This document shows positions 1 to 8,484 of a stretch of DNA of 60,298 nt, in pieces (positions within the stretch are counted from its first letter, which is position 1; the number at the start of each line of letters is the position of its first letter). Both the position numbers and the translations under genes were made by a program. The stretch spans positions 1 through 60,298 of the forward strand of contig NZ_LJRO01000486.1 in the NCBI RefSeq assembly GCF_001401155.1, written 5' to 3'. The notes under the pieces were generated by a model. The model did not search any database, was not told the DNA's origin, and saw nothing but the letters and a program-made list of their open reading frames with translations. This stretch comes from Pseudomonas tremae (lineage in GTDB: Bacteria; Pseudomonadota; Gammaproteobacteria; Pseudomonadales; Pseudomonadaceae).

Positions 1-82
1 CCCACGGCCTTCGGCCAGAAGCCAATCTATGGGCTTCTCAGGACTTATGTATAACGCTGAGCGCGCAGCGTGGGAACGAGAG
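1..82. repeat. Fragment of a dispersed intergenic repeat
   Basis: This stretch begins with a C-rich block (CCCACGGCCTTCGGCC...AATCT) that is about 80% alike to 32960-32991, and ends with GCAGCGTGGGAACGAG, a string I associate with P. syringae intergenic repeats. The copy is probably cut by the window edge. The similarity between the two copies is seen directly; membership of a REP-like family is inference. Confidence 0.4.
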
Positions 83-89
83 TTCGCCA

Positions 90-110
90 AATAATAAATC
101 CAACAAGAGG
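90..110 (+). promoter_or_regulatory. Candidate Hfq/Crc catabolite-repression site overlapping the ribosome binding region
   Basis: AATAATAA (90-97) fits the AAnAAnAA motif bound by Hfq with Crc in pseudomonads. It lies just upstream of the AAGAGG ribosome binding site (105-110) of the MFS transporter. A transporter for a secondary carbon source is a typical Crc target. The site is a motif match only. Confidence 0.4.
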
Positions 111-119
111 CTACATTCC

Positions 120-1430
120 ATGCGCACTCGAACTATGGAAGGTGCAGCATCGCTGGTAACGCCGTCCCGCAAGCGTTTCTTTATCATGGTGCTGCTGTTC
201 ATCACCGTGGTGATCAACTATCTCGATCGCAGCAATCTGTCCATCGCGGCGCCAGCGCTGACCGCCGAACTGGGTCTTGATACGGTGCATGTCGGGTTGA
301 TCTTTTCCGCCTTCGGCTGGACCTATGCCGCCATGCAACTGCCCGGCGGCTGGCTGGTTGACCGCGTGCCGCCGCGCATCCTTTACACCGCTGCGCTGCT
401 CCTGTGGTCCATTGCCACCATCATGCTCGGTTTCGCCGCCAGCTTCATCGCGCTGTTTGTGCTGCGCATGGCCGTCGGCGCGCTGGAGGCGCCAGCCTAT
501 CCAATCAATAGCCGGGTGGTGACCACCTGGTTCCCAGAGCGCGAGCGCGCCACGGCCATTGGCGTCTACACCTCGGGCCAGTTCGTCGGCCTGGCGTTCC
601 TGACGCCGATACTGGCCTGGCTGCAGGCGCATTACGGCTGGCACATGGTGTTTGTCGTTACGGGCGGGGTCGGCGTGTTGTGGGCGTTGATCTGGTACAT
701 GGTGTATCGCGAGCCGCGTGACTTCAAAGGGGTCAATCAGCAGGAGATCGACCTGATCAAAGACGGTGGCGGTCTGGTAGATATCCAGCGCGACGTCGAA
801 AAACAGAAGCAGGGTTTCAGCTGGATGGACCTGGGCATCGTACTGAGCAAGCGCAAGCTGTGGGGTATCTATCTCGGGCAGTTCTGTCTGAATTCCACCT
901 TATGGTTCTTCCTTACCTGGTTCCCGACCTACCTGGTGAAATACCGGGGCATGGACTTTATCAAATCCGGCCTGTTGGCGTCATTGCCGTTCCTGGCGGC
1001 GTTTGTCGGTGTGTTGTGTTCAGGCTTCTTCTCCGACTGGCTGATCCGCCGCGGCCATACGGTAGGCTTCGCCCGCAAGCTGCCGATCATCGCCGGCCTG
1101 CTGATTTCCACGTCGATCATAGGTGCCAACTTCGTTGACTCGACGCCGCTGGTCATTGCCTTCCTGGCGTTGGCGTTCTTTGGTAACGGACTGGCCTCGA
1201 TCACCTGGTCGCTGGTCTCGACCCTGGCTCCGGCGCGCCTGTTGGGCCTGACCGGCGGTACCTTCAATTTCATCGGCAACCTGTCGGCCATCGCCACGCC
1301 GATCGTGATCGGTTTTCTGGCGTCGGGCGATTCGTTCGCGCCAGCGATCACCTATATCTCGATGCTGGCGTTGTTGGGAGCGCTGTCCTACATCCTGCTG
1401 GTAGGAAAAGTCGAACGTATCGAGCTCTGA
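120..1430 (+). CDS. MFS transporter, anion:cation symporter type (sugar acid family)
   Basis: This is a 436-residue inner-membrane protein with about 12 hydrophobic segments in two halves joined by a charged loop at about residues 200-240. The first helix carries NYLDRSNLSIAAPAL, typical of the ACS branch of the major facilitator superfamily, which takes up organic acids such as galactonate, glucarate or hexuronates by proton symport. Loop motifs GGWLVDRVPPR and WFPERERATA are also family-like. The start follows AAGAGG by 9 nt. An IclR regulator lies directly downstream, a common pairing for catabolic uptake genes. The substrate cannot be read from the sequence, and no sugar-acid catabolic enzyme is adjacent. 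Confidence 0.88.
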   Translation: MRTRTMEGAASLVTPSRKRFFIMVLLFITVVINYLDRSNLSIAAPALTAELGLDTVHVGLIFSAFGWTYAAMQLPGGWLVDRVPPRILYTAALLLWSIATIMLGFAASFIALFVLRMAVGALEAPAYPINSRVVTTWFPERERATAIGVYTSGQFVGLAFLTPILAWLQAHYGWHMVFVVTGGVGVLWALIWYMVYREPRDFKGVNQQEIDLIKDGGGLVDIQRDVEKQKQGFSWMDLGIVLSKRKLWGIYLGQFCLNSTLWFFLTWFPTYLVKYRGMDFIKSGLLASLPFLAAFVGVLCSGFFSDWLIRRGHTVGFARKLPIIAGLLISTSIIGANFVDSTPLVIAFLALAFFGNGLASITWSLVSTLAPARLLGLTGGTFNFIGNLSAIATPIVIGFLASGDSFAPAITYISMLALLGALSYILLVGKVERIEL

Positions 1431-1509
1431 TGTCGACGTCTGCGGACGCTGGCGACGATAATGCCGCCAGCTTTCGATCCGAATCCTTTCTGTCCGAGCA
1501 AGGCCTTTC

Positions 1510-2319
1510 ATGCACAACGACTTACTCCCCACTGAACCTCTCACGAGCAAAGAGCCGACCCCGACCGGCACCCAGACCCTTTTACGCGGGCTGGGCGTGG
1601 TTCAGGCGGTGGCCGGGGGCGCACGCGACCTGAAGGAAATAGCCCGGTTGATCGGCACTACGCGCAGCACTACCCATAGGCTGGCCAGTTGCCTGGTCGA
1701 TGAGCGCTACCTGCGCGTGGTGCCGCAGGTGGGTTACCTCCTTGGGCCTAAGCTGATCGAACTGGGTTTTCAGGCTCGTGAGGAAGTGCCATTGGCGATG
1801 CTTGCACGCCCATACCTCGATCAACTCTCGGAACTGACGGGCGATACCGTGCATCTGGCTGTGCGGGAAGGGGACGACGTGCTTTACCTGCACAAGAATC
1901 CTGGCCGCAACGGCCCGGAAATGCGCTCGAGGGTCGGGCACCGCATGCCACTGGTGCGAACCGGTATAGGCAAGGCATTGTTGCTGGACAGTGCGCAATC
2001 GGAATGGCAGCGGCTGTACGAGGTCAGCATGCCGGCGTCAGGCAGGAACCCGCTGTGGCCTGCGCATGAGCAGCAAACCTGGGCGCAATTGCAAGCGCGA
2101 AGGGAAGAATACGTTCAAGGAGGTTATGCGTTTGATCTGGAGGACAACGAACCGTCGATCCGGTGTGTCGCCGCTCCGGTACGTGATGCCAGCAAACAGA
2201 TCGTTGCCGGCATCAGTGTTGCCAGTACCGTGCCTTACATGCCGCTTGAGAAGATGGCCGAGCTGGTCCCGCTGATCAAGAAGATTGCAGCGGAACTCTC
2301 GGCCGATCTCGGCGGCTGA
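1510..2319 (+). CDS. IclR-family transcriptional regulator
   Basis: This 269-residue protein has an N-terminal winged helix-turn-helix (about residues 25-85, with DLKEIARLIGTTRSTTHRL) and a C-terminal IclR effector-binding domain (about 95-265, with the family signatures GIGKALL and ISVAS). It probably binds a small-molecule effector and controls the MFS transporter gene 80 bp upstream on the same strand. It converges on the alcohol dehydrogenase gene with only 11 bp between the stops and no obvious terminator hairpin. The effector is unknown. Confidence 0.88.
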   Translation: MHNDLLPTEPLTSKEPTPTGTQTLLRGLGVVQAVAGGARDLKEIARLIGTTRSTTHRLASCLVDERYLRVVPQVGYLLGPKLIELGFQAREEVPLAMLARPYLDQLSELTGDTVHLAVREGDDVLYLHKNPGRNGPEMRSRVGHRMPLVRTGIGKALLLDSAQSEWQRLYEVSMPASGRNPLWPAHEQQTWAQLQARREEYVQGGYAFDLEDNEPSIRCVAAPVRDASKQIVAGISVASTVPYMPLEKMAELVPLIKKIAAELSADLGG

Positions 2320-2330
2320 TCGGCGACGGA

Positions 2331-3383
2331 TCAGGCCTTTAGTGTGGCCATGTCGATTACGAAACGGTATTTCACGTCACCGGCCAGCATGCGCTCGTAG
2401 GCTTCGTTGATGTTACGGATATCGAGCATTTCGATGTCGCAAGTGATGTCGTTCTCGGCACAGAAATCCAGTACTTCCTGGGTTTCGGCGATACCACCGA
2501 TCAGCGAACCGGCCAGTACGCGGCGGCTCATCACCAGATTGGCAGCGTGGACTGGCGGCTCGACCGGCTCGATCAGGCCGACCAGGATATGCACGCCATC
2601 AAAGCGCAGCGTTTCCAGGTAGGGGTTCAGATCGTGCTGCACCGGAATGGTGTCAAGCAGGAAGTCGAAATGCCCGGCAGCGGCTTTCATCTGTTCGGCG
2701 TCAGTAGACACGATCACATGATCGGCACCCTGGCGGCGTGCTTCCTGAGCCTTGGCTTCGGAACGGGTAAACAGAGTGACTTCAGCGCCCATCGCCTTGG
2801 CAAACTTGATGCCCATGTGGCCCAGGCCACCCATGCCCAGAATGCCGACCTTGTCGCCAGCCTTGACGCCGTAGTGCTTGAGTGGCGAATAGGTGGTGAT
2901 GCCTGCGCAAAGAATCGGCGCAGCAGCGGCCGGGTCGAGCTTCTCTGGAACGCGAACGACGAAGTGCTCGGCGACCACGATGCTGTTCGAGTAACCGCCC
3001 ATGGTGTTGCTGCCGTCCACGCGGTCTGGCGTGGCGTAAGTCATGGTCGGGCCTTCCAGGCAGTACTGCTCGAGATCCGATTTGCAGGCCGAGCATTCGC
3101 GGCACGAGTCGACCATGCAGCCGACACCGACCAGATCGCCAACCTTATACTGGGTGGCGTTGGCGCCTGTAGCAGTGACGCGACCGACGATCTCATGACC
3201 GGGCATCAGTGGGTAAACGGCAATGCCCCACTCGTTGCGCGCCTGATGGATGTCGGAGTGGCAGACGCCGCAGTAAAGGATTTCGATGGCAACGTCGTCA
3301 GCGCGCGGAGCGCGACGTTCGAAGGTCATCGGGGCGAGGGGGGCGGTAGCTGACTGAGCGGCGTAACCGATAGCTGTGTACAT
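2331..3383 (-). CDS. NAD(P)-dependent zinc alcohol dehydrogenase (YahK/CAD type)
   Basis: This is a 350-residue cytoplasmic medium-chain dehydrogenase. The catalytic zinc ligands are seen in CGVCHSD and GHEIVG. The structural zinc cluster is GCMVDSCRECSACKSDLEQ followed by YC. The Rossmann nucleotide-binding loop is GMGGLGHMG at about residue 180. This pattern matches the cinnamyl alcohol dehydrogenase/YahK group, which reduces a broad range of aldehydes, usually with NADPH. The gene faces an AraC regulator across a 180-bp intergenic region, so it is likely controlled by that regulator. The physiological aldehyde is not evident. Confidence 0.9.
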   Translation of the reverse strand: MYTAIGYAAQSATAPLAPMTFERRAPRADDVAIEILYCGVCHSDIHQARNEWGIAVYPLMPGHEIVGRVTATGANATQYKVGDLVGVGCMVDSCRECSACKSDLEQYCLEGPTMTYATPDRVDGSNTMGGYSNSIVVAEHFVVRVPEKLDPAAAAPILCAGITTYSPLKHYGVKAGDKVGILGMGGLGHMGIKFAKAMGAEVTLFTRSEAKAQEARRQGADHVIVSTDAEQMKAAAGHFDFLLDTIPVQHDLNPYLETLRFDGVHILVGLIEPVEPPVHAANLVMSRRVLAGSLIGGIAETQEVLDFCAENDITCDIEMLDIRNINEAYERMLAGDVKYRFVIDMATLKA

Positions 3384-3563
3384 GTATGACCTCGCAAGGT
3401 GTAACGAAATAGAGGCGAGCCATTGTCCAGATGCGCGCCCGTCACGGCTATGGTGAATCCTCCGTGTTTCATGCCTATTTCTCCGGGCTAAAAATTGCGT
3501 GTCGGCTACGAGGCTTAAACCTGCGATGATACGGCTGTCTATTACTCTGTCGGCCTGCTCCCC

Positions 3564-4469
3564 ATGTCGCTTGCGTTTCCCTCTGCTGGCAATGCCACGC
3601 TCGTCTCCCTGATCAAGCCTCTGGCTGTACGCCCTGGCTTTGTTGCAACCTTTCTGCCTGAGGTTCGTGTCCTGTCAGCCTTCGGTTACGTGGCCAGCAG
3701 TCCGCAGATCTACGAGCCCAGCCTGATGATTGTGGTGCAAGGCAGCAAGGTTGCCTGCCTGGGGCCGCGCACCTTTGAGTACGGTACCGGGCATTACCTG
3801 ATCCAGGCGCTTTCGGTGCCGTTCAAGTGTGAAACCTTCGCCACGCCTGACAAACCGCTCTACGGCGTTTCGGTCGCCATCGACCGGGTGCTGCTCGGTG
3901 AGCTGGTGCAGGCAATGGGCCCTGCGAGCGAGCAGGACAGCCAGTTACAGACCCCCGAATCCATGACCTCGGTTGTGATCGATACTGCAATGCGCGACAG
4001 CGTCGAGCGTCTGTTGCGCTGTCTGCACGACCCGCTCGAGTGCCAGGCGATGGGGCAATCACGGATTCGTGATGTGCTTTACAGCGCGCTGCTAGGACCG
4101 CAGTCAGGTGTATTGCGCGCGCTGGTCGAGCAGCAGGGCCAGTTCGCGCGAATTGCCTCGGCGGTCAATTACCTGCATGAGCATTATGATCATGCGCTGA
4201 ACGTCGATACCCTGGCACGCTGCGCAAACATGAGCACCTCGACCTTTCACGAGCACTTCAAGCGCAGCACGCTGTTGTCGCCGGTGCAATACCTCAAGCG
4301 CCTGCGCCTGCTCAAGGCTCAGCAATTGCTGGTCGCCGAAGGCCTGAATGTGGCACAGGCTGCACTCAAGGTCGGTTATCAGAGCGCTTCGCAGTTCAGT
4401 CGTGAATACAAACGCTACTTCGAACGCAGCCCGGGTGAGGAGAGCAGCCACCTGCGTGTACCCGCCTGA
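3564..4469 (+). CDS. AraC-family transcriptional regulator
   Basis: This 301-residue protein has an N-terminal AraC_N cupin-like effector domain (about residues 20-175, including GPRTFEYGTGHYLIQAL) and two helix-turn-helix motifs at the C terminus (about 200-295, with NVDTLARCANMSTSTFHEHF and a second motif in NVAQAALKVGYQSASQFSR). This architecture is typical of regulators paired with a divergent aldehyde reductase or short-chain dehydrogenase, and here the divergent partner is the zinc alcohol dehydrogenase. No strong ribosome binding site precedes the ATG. An effector cannot be named. Confidence 0.88.
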   Translation: MSLAFPSAGNATLVSLIKPLAVRPGFVATFLPEVRVLSAFGYVASSPQIYEPSLMIVVQGSKVACLGPRTFEYGTGHYLIQALSVPFKCETFATPDKPLYGVSVAIDRVLLGELVQAMGPASEQDSQLQTPESMTSVVIDTAMRDSVERLLRCLHDPLECQAMGQSRIRDVLYSALLGPQSGVLRALVEQQGQFARIASAVNYLHEHYDHALNVDTLARCANMSTSTFHEHFKRSTLLSPVQYLKRLRLLKAQQLLVAEGLNVAQAALKVGYQSASQFSREYKRYFERSPGEESSHLRVPA

Positions 4470-4474
4470 AACGA

Positions 4475-4498
4475 AAAAAGCCCCAAAAGGGGCTTTTC
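4475..4498. terminator. Bidirectional terminator between the araC-type gene and etfD
   Basis: A stem AAAAGCCCC / GGGGCTTTT with an AAAA loop sits between two convergent genes. It has A-runs on the left and T-runs on the right, so it can serve both strands. Confidence 0.85.
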
Positions 4499-4518
4499 CG
4501 TTATCGGTTTGCTGCTGA

Positions 4519-6174
4519 CTACATGTTCGGGTAAGTCGGCCCGCCAGCGCCTTCCGGGGCGACCCAGGTGATGTTCTGCGACGGGTCCTTGATGTCACAC
4601 GTCTTGCAGTGCACGCAGTTCTGCGCGTTGATCTGAAAGCGTTTCTCGCCATCCTCTTTGGTGATGACTTCGTAAACGCCTGCCGGGCAATAGCGCTGCG
4701 CGGGCTCGTCGTACAGTGGCAGGTTCCTGCTGATCGGGATGCTCGGGTCGGTCAGCTTGAGGTGGCAGGGTTGTTCCTCTTCATGGTTGGTGCTGGAGAG
4801 GAATACCGAACTCAGCTTGTCGAAACTGAGTTTGCCGTCGGGCTTCGGGTAATTGATTTTCTTCGAGTCTGCCGCCAGCTTGAGGCAGGCGTAGTCTGGC
4901 TTTGTGTCGTGCAGGGTGAACGGCAGCTTGCCACCGAAGATGTTCTGATCGATGAAGTTGAATGCGCCACCCTTGATGGCGCCGTATTTGTGAATCGCCA
5001 CGCCGAAGTTGCGGCTGGCGAACAGCTCTGCATGCAGCCAGCTGGCCTTGAAGGCATCGACGTAGGAGGTCAGCACATCGCCGCCTTCATTGCCGGCGAA
5101 CAGGGCGTCTGCCACTGAGTCGGCAGCGAGCATGCCGGATTTCATTGCCGTGTGGCTGCCTTTGATCTTGGCGAAGTTCAGTGTGCCCAGATCGCAGCCG
5201 ATCAAGGCGCCGCCAGGGAAGACCATCTTCGGCAGCGAGTTCAAGCCACCCTTGGCAATCGCACGTGCGCCATAGCTGATGCGCTTGCCGCCTTCGAGGT
5301 ACTGTTTGACGACCGGGTGATGCTTGTAGCGCTGGAATTCGTCGAACGGCGACAGGTAAGGGTTGCTGTAGGACAAATCTACGATCAGGCCGACCACCAC
5401 CTGACTGTTCTCCAGGTGGTACAGGAAAGAGCCGCCCGGGTTGGCGTCGTCCAGTGGCCAGCCTGCGGTGTGTACCACCAGACCCTGTTCGTGTTTCGCA
5501 GGGTCGACTTCCCAGATTTCCTTGAGGCCGATGGCGTAATGCTGCACATCGGCTTCGTTATCCAGGTCGAAACGCTTGAGCAGTTGCTTGCCGATGTGAC
5601 CACGGCAGCCTTCGGCGAACAGCGTGTACTTGGCGCGCAGTTCCATGCCGGGGGTGTACAGGCCTTCTTTGGGATTGCCTTCGCGGTCGACGCCCAGATC
5701 GCCGGTGACGATACCGCGTACCACGCCGTTTTCGTCGAACAGCGCCTCTTGGGCGGCGAAGCCCGGGTAGATCTCCACACCCAGGTTCTCGGCCTGTTGG
5801 GCGAGCCAGCGGCACAGGTTGCCGAGAGAAATGATGTAGTTGCCATGGTTGTGCATGGTCTTGGGAACGAAAAAGTCAGGAATTTTCCGGGCTTTTTCAG
5901 CGTCGTTCAGTACATAGATGTCGTCGCGCTTGACCGGCGTATTGAGCGGCGCCCCCAATTCCTTCCAGTCAGGGAACAGTTCGTTGAGCGCGCGCGGCTC
6001 GAACACTGCACCGGACAGAATGTGAGCCCCCACTTCAGAGCCTTTTTCCACCACGCAGACGCTGATTTCCTTCCCGGCTTCAGCGGCCTTCTGTTTAAGG
6101 CGGCAAGCGGCAGAAAGCCCGGAAGGGCCGGCTCCGACGATAACGACGTCGAATTCCATGTATTCGCGTTCCAC
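4519..6174 (-). CDS. etfD: Electron transfer flavoprotein-ubiquinone oxidoreductase (ETF-QO)
   Basis: This 551-residue enzyme passes electrons from reduced ETF (from fatty-acid and amino-acid acyl-CoA dehydrogenation) to the membrane ubiquinone pool. The N terminus has the FAD-binding motif VVIVGAGPSGLSAA. The C terminus carries the [4Fe-4S] ligands in YCPAGVYEV and NCVHCKTCDI, and the length is usual for the family. The start is a GTG at 6174, supported by AGGAG 7 nt upstream; an in-frame ATG at 6159 is a weaker alternative. Its partners etfB and etfA lie divergently, sharing a 511-bp intergenic region with a PsrA-like operator. Confidence 0.95.
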   Translation of the reverse strand: MEREYMEFDVVIVGAGPSGLSAACRLKQKAAEAGKEISVCVVEKGSEVGAHILSGAVFEPRALNELFPDWKELGAPLNTPVKRDDIYVLNDAEKARKIPDFFVPKTMHNHGNYIISLGNLCRWLAQQAENLGVEIYPGFAAQEALFDENGVVRGIVTGDLGVDREGNPKEGLYTPGMELRAKYTLFAEGCRGHIGKQLLKRFDLDNEADVQHYAIGLKEIWEVDPAKHEQGLVVHTAGWPLDDANPGGSFLYHLENSQVVVGLIVDLSYSNPYLSPFDEFQRYKHHPVVKQYLEGGKRISYGARAIAKGGLNSLPKMVFPGGALIGCDLGTLNFAKIKGSHTAMKSGMLAADSVADALFAGNEGGDVLTSYVDAFKASWLHAELFASRNFGVAIHKYGAIKGGAFNFIDQNIFGGKLPFTLHDTKPDYACLKLAADSKKINYPKPDGKLSFDKLSSVFLSSTNHEEEQPCHLKLTDPSIPISRNLPLYDEPAQRYCPAGVYEVITKEDGEKRFQINAQNCVHCKTCDIKDPSQNITWVAPEGAGGPTYPNM

Positions 6175-6685
6175 AGGCTATCTCCTACTCTCAAGGCTCA
6201 CGGTGTTTTTATGGGGCGCTGCTTTATGAGTCGTTGCGCGCTGACGTATGGGGTGTTGGACACCGCCCGTCTTTTAATGGCACGCATTATATCTACACCA
6301 CTGTGCGGGTCCAATACAAACGTTTGTTTGAATTGGCCGCAGCCCTGATAAATCAAAGACAGCAGACCCATGACTGGCCGATTTGGCGTATTGACCGGAA
6401 AAGGCGTTGCGGTCAAGATACGGGCGGTTTTGCGTTTGCCGTAGGCTAAAAACAGGTTCAGACGAATCTTCAAAAAAGCATCAGGCAGGCGCGGTGCAGG
6501 TACCGCTCCACGTCGCACGGCGCATTTTACACATACCGCCGCTGCTTGACGGCTGCCCCTGGCTTTTATGGCGCGTTTCAGCGTTGCGCCACTGACCTGC
6601 ACCCGTACGATTGCTTGTTGAGGACACATATATCGATCGCCTGGTGTTGCCGGGCGACTTCTTTTCACCGGAGAGTGAGGAATCC
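6175..6685. other. Divergent etfD/etfB intergenic region
   Basis: No convincing gene lies in these 511 bp. The most striking element is the 26-bp inverted repeat at 6311-6336, about 140 bp before the etfD start. The etfB ribosome binding site is GAGTGAGG at 6673-6680. The remainder probably holds both promoters, but I could not assign clear -35/-10 pairs. Confidence 0.6.
6311..6336 (-). promoter_or_regulatory. PsrA-like operator upstream of etfD
   Basis: On the plus strand the element reads CCAAT-a-CAAAC-gttt-GTTTG-a-ATTGG, two nested inverted repeats with one flanking mismatch. The core CAAAC-N4-GTTTG matches the recalled (C/G)AAAC-N2-4-GTTT(G/C) box of the TetR-family fatty-acid sensor PsrA. 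I recall etf genes being named as PsrA targets in P. aeruginosa. The palindrome is seen; the regulator is inference. Confidence 0.6.
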
Positions 6686-7435
6686 ATGAAGGTTCTTGTA
6701 GCTGTCAAACGAGTGGTCGATTACAACGTCAAGGTTCGCGTCAAGGCGGACAACTCCGGCGTCGATCTGGCCAACGTCAAAATGTCGATGAATCCTTTCT
6801 GCGAAATCGCTGTTGAAGAAGCGGTGCGCCTGAAGGAGAAGGGCGTCGTGACAGAAATCGTGGTCGTTACCATCGGCCCGACCACTGCTCAGGAACAACT
6901 GCGCACTGCTCTGGCGCTGGGTGCAGACCGCGCCGTACTGGTCGAGTCCGCCGAGGAACTGACCTCGCTGGCCGTTGCCAAGCTGCTCAAGGCCGTTGTC
7001 GACAAGGAGCAGCCGCAATTGGTCATCCTCGGCAAGCAGGCTATCGACAGTGATAACAATCAGACTGGTCAGATGCTGGCTGCCTTGAGCGGCTATCCGC
7101 AAGGCACATTTGCTTCGAAAGTCGAAGTGACCGGCGACAAGGTTGCGGTAACCCGCGAAATCGACGGCGGTCTGCAGACCGTCTCCCTGAGCCTGCCAGC
7201 CATCGTGACCACAGACCTGCGTCTGAACGAGCCACGTTACGCCTCTCTGCCCAATATCATGAAGGCCAAGAAGAAACCGCTCGAAGTGCTGACGCCTGAC
7301 GCGCTGGGCGTTTCAACGGCTTCGACCAACAAGACCCTCAAGGTCGAAGCGCCGGCTGCACGCAGCGCAGGCATCAAGGTCAAATCGGTGGCTGAACTGG
7401 TCGAGAAACTGAAAAACGAAGCGAAGGTAATCTAA
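6686..7435 (+). CDS. etfB: Electron transfer flavoprotein beta subunit
   Basis: This 249-residue protein forms the FAD- and AMP-containing ETF heterodimer with EtfA, collecting electrons from acyl-CoA dehydrogenases. It begins MKVLVAVKRVVDYNVKVRVK and contains the characteristic LGKQAIDSDNNQTGQMLA segment. I chose the ATG at 6686 because GAGTGAGG precedes it by 5 nt and it gives the family's usual length; the open frame upstream to 6611 is not needed. The stop is followed immediately by the etfA start, so the two are translationally coupled. Confidence 0.95.
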   Translation: MKVLVAVKRVVDYNVKVRVKADNSGVDLANVKMSMNPFCEIAVEEAVRLKEKGVVTEIVVVTIGPTTAQEQLRTALALGADRAVLVESAEELTSLAVAKLLKAVVDKEQPQLVILGKQAIDSDNNQTGQMLAALSGYPQGTFASKVEVTGDKVAVTREIDGGLQTVSLSLPAIVTTDLRLNEPRYASLPNIMKAKKKPLEVLTPDALGVSTASTNKTLKVEAPAARSAGIKVKSVAELVEKLKNEAKVI

Positions 7436-8365
7436 ATGACGATCCTGGTTATCGCTGAACATGACAACGCGACCGTAGCCCCGGCTACGCTCAATACGGT
7501 GGCTGCTGCCCAGAAGATCGGTGGAGAAATCCACCTGCTGGTGGCTGGGTCAGGCGTTAGCGCCGTTGCCGAAGCCGCGGCCAAAATTGCTGGTGTGGCG
7601 AAAGTGCTGGTGGCTGACAACGCCGTTTATGCGCATCAGTTGCCGGAAAACGTAGCGCCACTGGTGGTCGAGCTGGCTGCAGGCCACAGTCACGTTCTTG
7701 CCGCTGCAACCTCGAACGGCAAGAACATCCTGCCTCGTGTCGCTGCGCAGCTGGACGTGGACCAGATTTCCGAAATCGTTTCGGTGGTTTCGGCTGATAC
7801 GTTCACTCGTCCTATCTACGCCGGTAACGCGATTGCCACTGTGCAATCCACCGCTTCGGTCAAGGTCATCACGGTACGTGCCACCGGTTTCGATCCGGTT
7901 GCTGCCGAGGGTGGTTCGGCCACCGTCGAAGCAGTGTCGGCTGCTCACGATGCTGGCAAATCGAGTTTTGTTGGCGAAGAGCTGGCCACGTCCGATCGCC
8001 CTGAGCTGACCGCAGCCAAAATCGTCGTTTCCGGCGGTCGCGGCATGCAGAACGGCGATAACTTCAAGCATCTGTATACCCTTGCCGACAAGCTCGGTGC
8101 GGCAGTTGGTGCTTCCCGTGCCGCGGTCGACGCCGGTTTCGTACCCAACGACATGCAGGTCGGTCAGACCGGCAAGATCGTTGCCCCGCAGCTCTACATT
8201 GCGGTCGGTATTTCCGGCGCGATCCAGCATCTGGCCGGCATGAAGGATTCGAAGGTGATCGTCGCGATCAACAAGGACGAAGAGGCGCCGATCTTCCAGG
8301 TGGCAGATTACGGTCTGGTAGCGGACTTGTTCGAAGCCATTCCCGAGCTGGAGAAGCTGGTTTAA
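7436..8365 (+). CDS. etfA: Electron transfer flavoprotein alpha subunit
   Basis: This is a 309-residue subunit with an N-terminal alpha/beta domain and a C-terminal FAD domain of the DHS-like fold. The FAD domain shows the conserved SGGRGM, GFVPNDMQVGQTGKIVAP and VGISGAIQHLAGMK motifs. It carries the redox FAD of ETF and docks on EtfD in the membrane. Its ATG abuts the etfB stop. A branched terminator follows. Confidence 0.95.
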   Translation: MTILVIAEHDNATVAPATLNTVAAAQKIGGEIHLLVAGSGVSAVAEAAAKIAGVAKVLVADNAVYAHQLPENVAPLVVELAAGHSHVLAAATSNGKNILPRVAAQLDVDQISEIVSVVSADTFTRPIYAGNAIATVQSTASVKVITVRATGFDPVAAEGGSATVEAVSAAHDAGKSSFVGEELATSDRPELTAAKIVVSGGRGMQNGDNFKHLYTLADKLGAAVGASRAAVDAGFVPNDMQVGQTGKIVAPQLYIAVGISGAIQHLAGMKDSKVIVAINKDEEAPIFQVADYGLVADLFEAIPELEKLV

Positions 8366-8386
8366 GCCAGACGCATCCACTATAAA

Positions 8387-8465
8387 GAAACCCGTTCCGT
8401 TCGGAATCGATGTACCGCCAGCGTGATTGCGGTACACCGGCCCGGCCTGAGCGGGTTTTTTATTG
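8387..8465 (+). terminator. Branched terminator after etfBA
   Basis: AAACCCGTTC pairs with GAGCGGGTTT across about 60 nt and ends in a T-run. Inside is a second perfect 8-bp stem, TGTACCGC / GCGGTACA. The nested arrangement is unusual but still fits rho-independent termination. Confidence 0.7.
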
Positions 8466-8484
8466 ATTTTCATAAGGACTGTTC

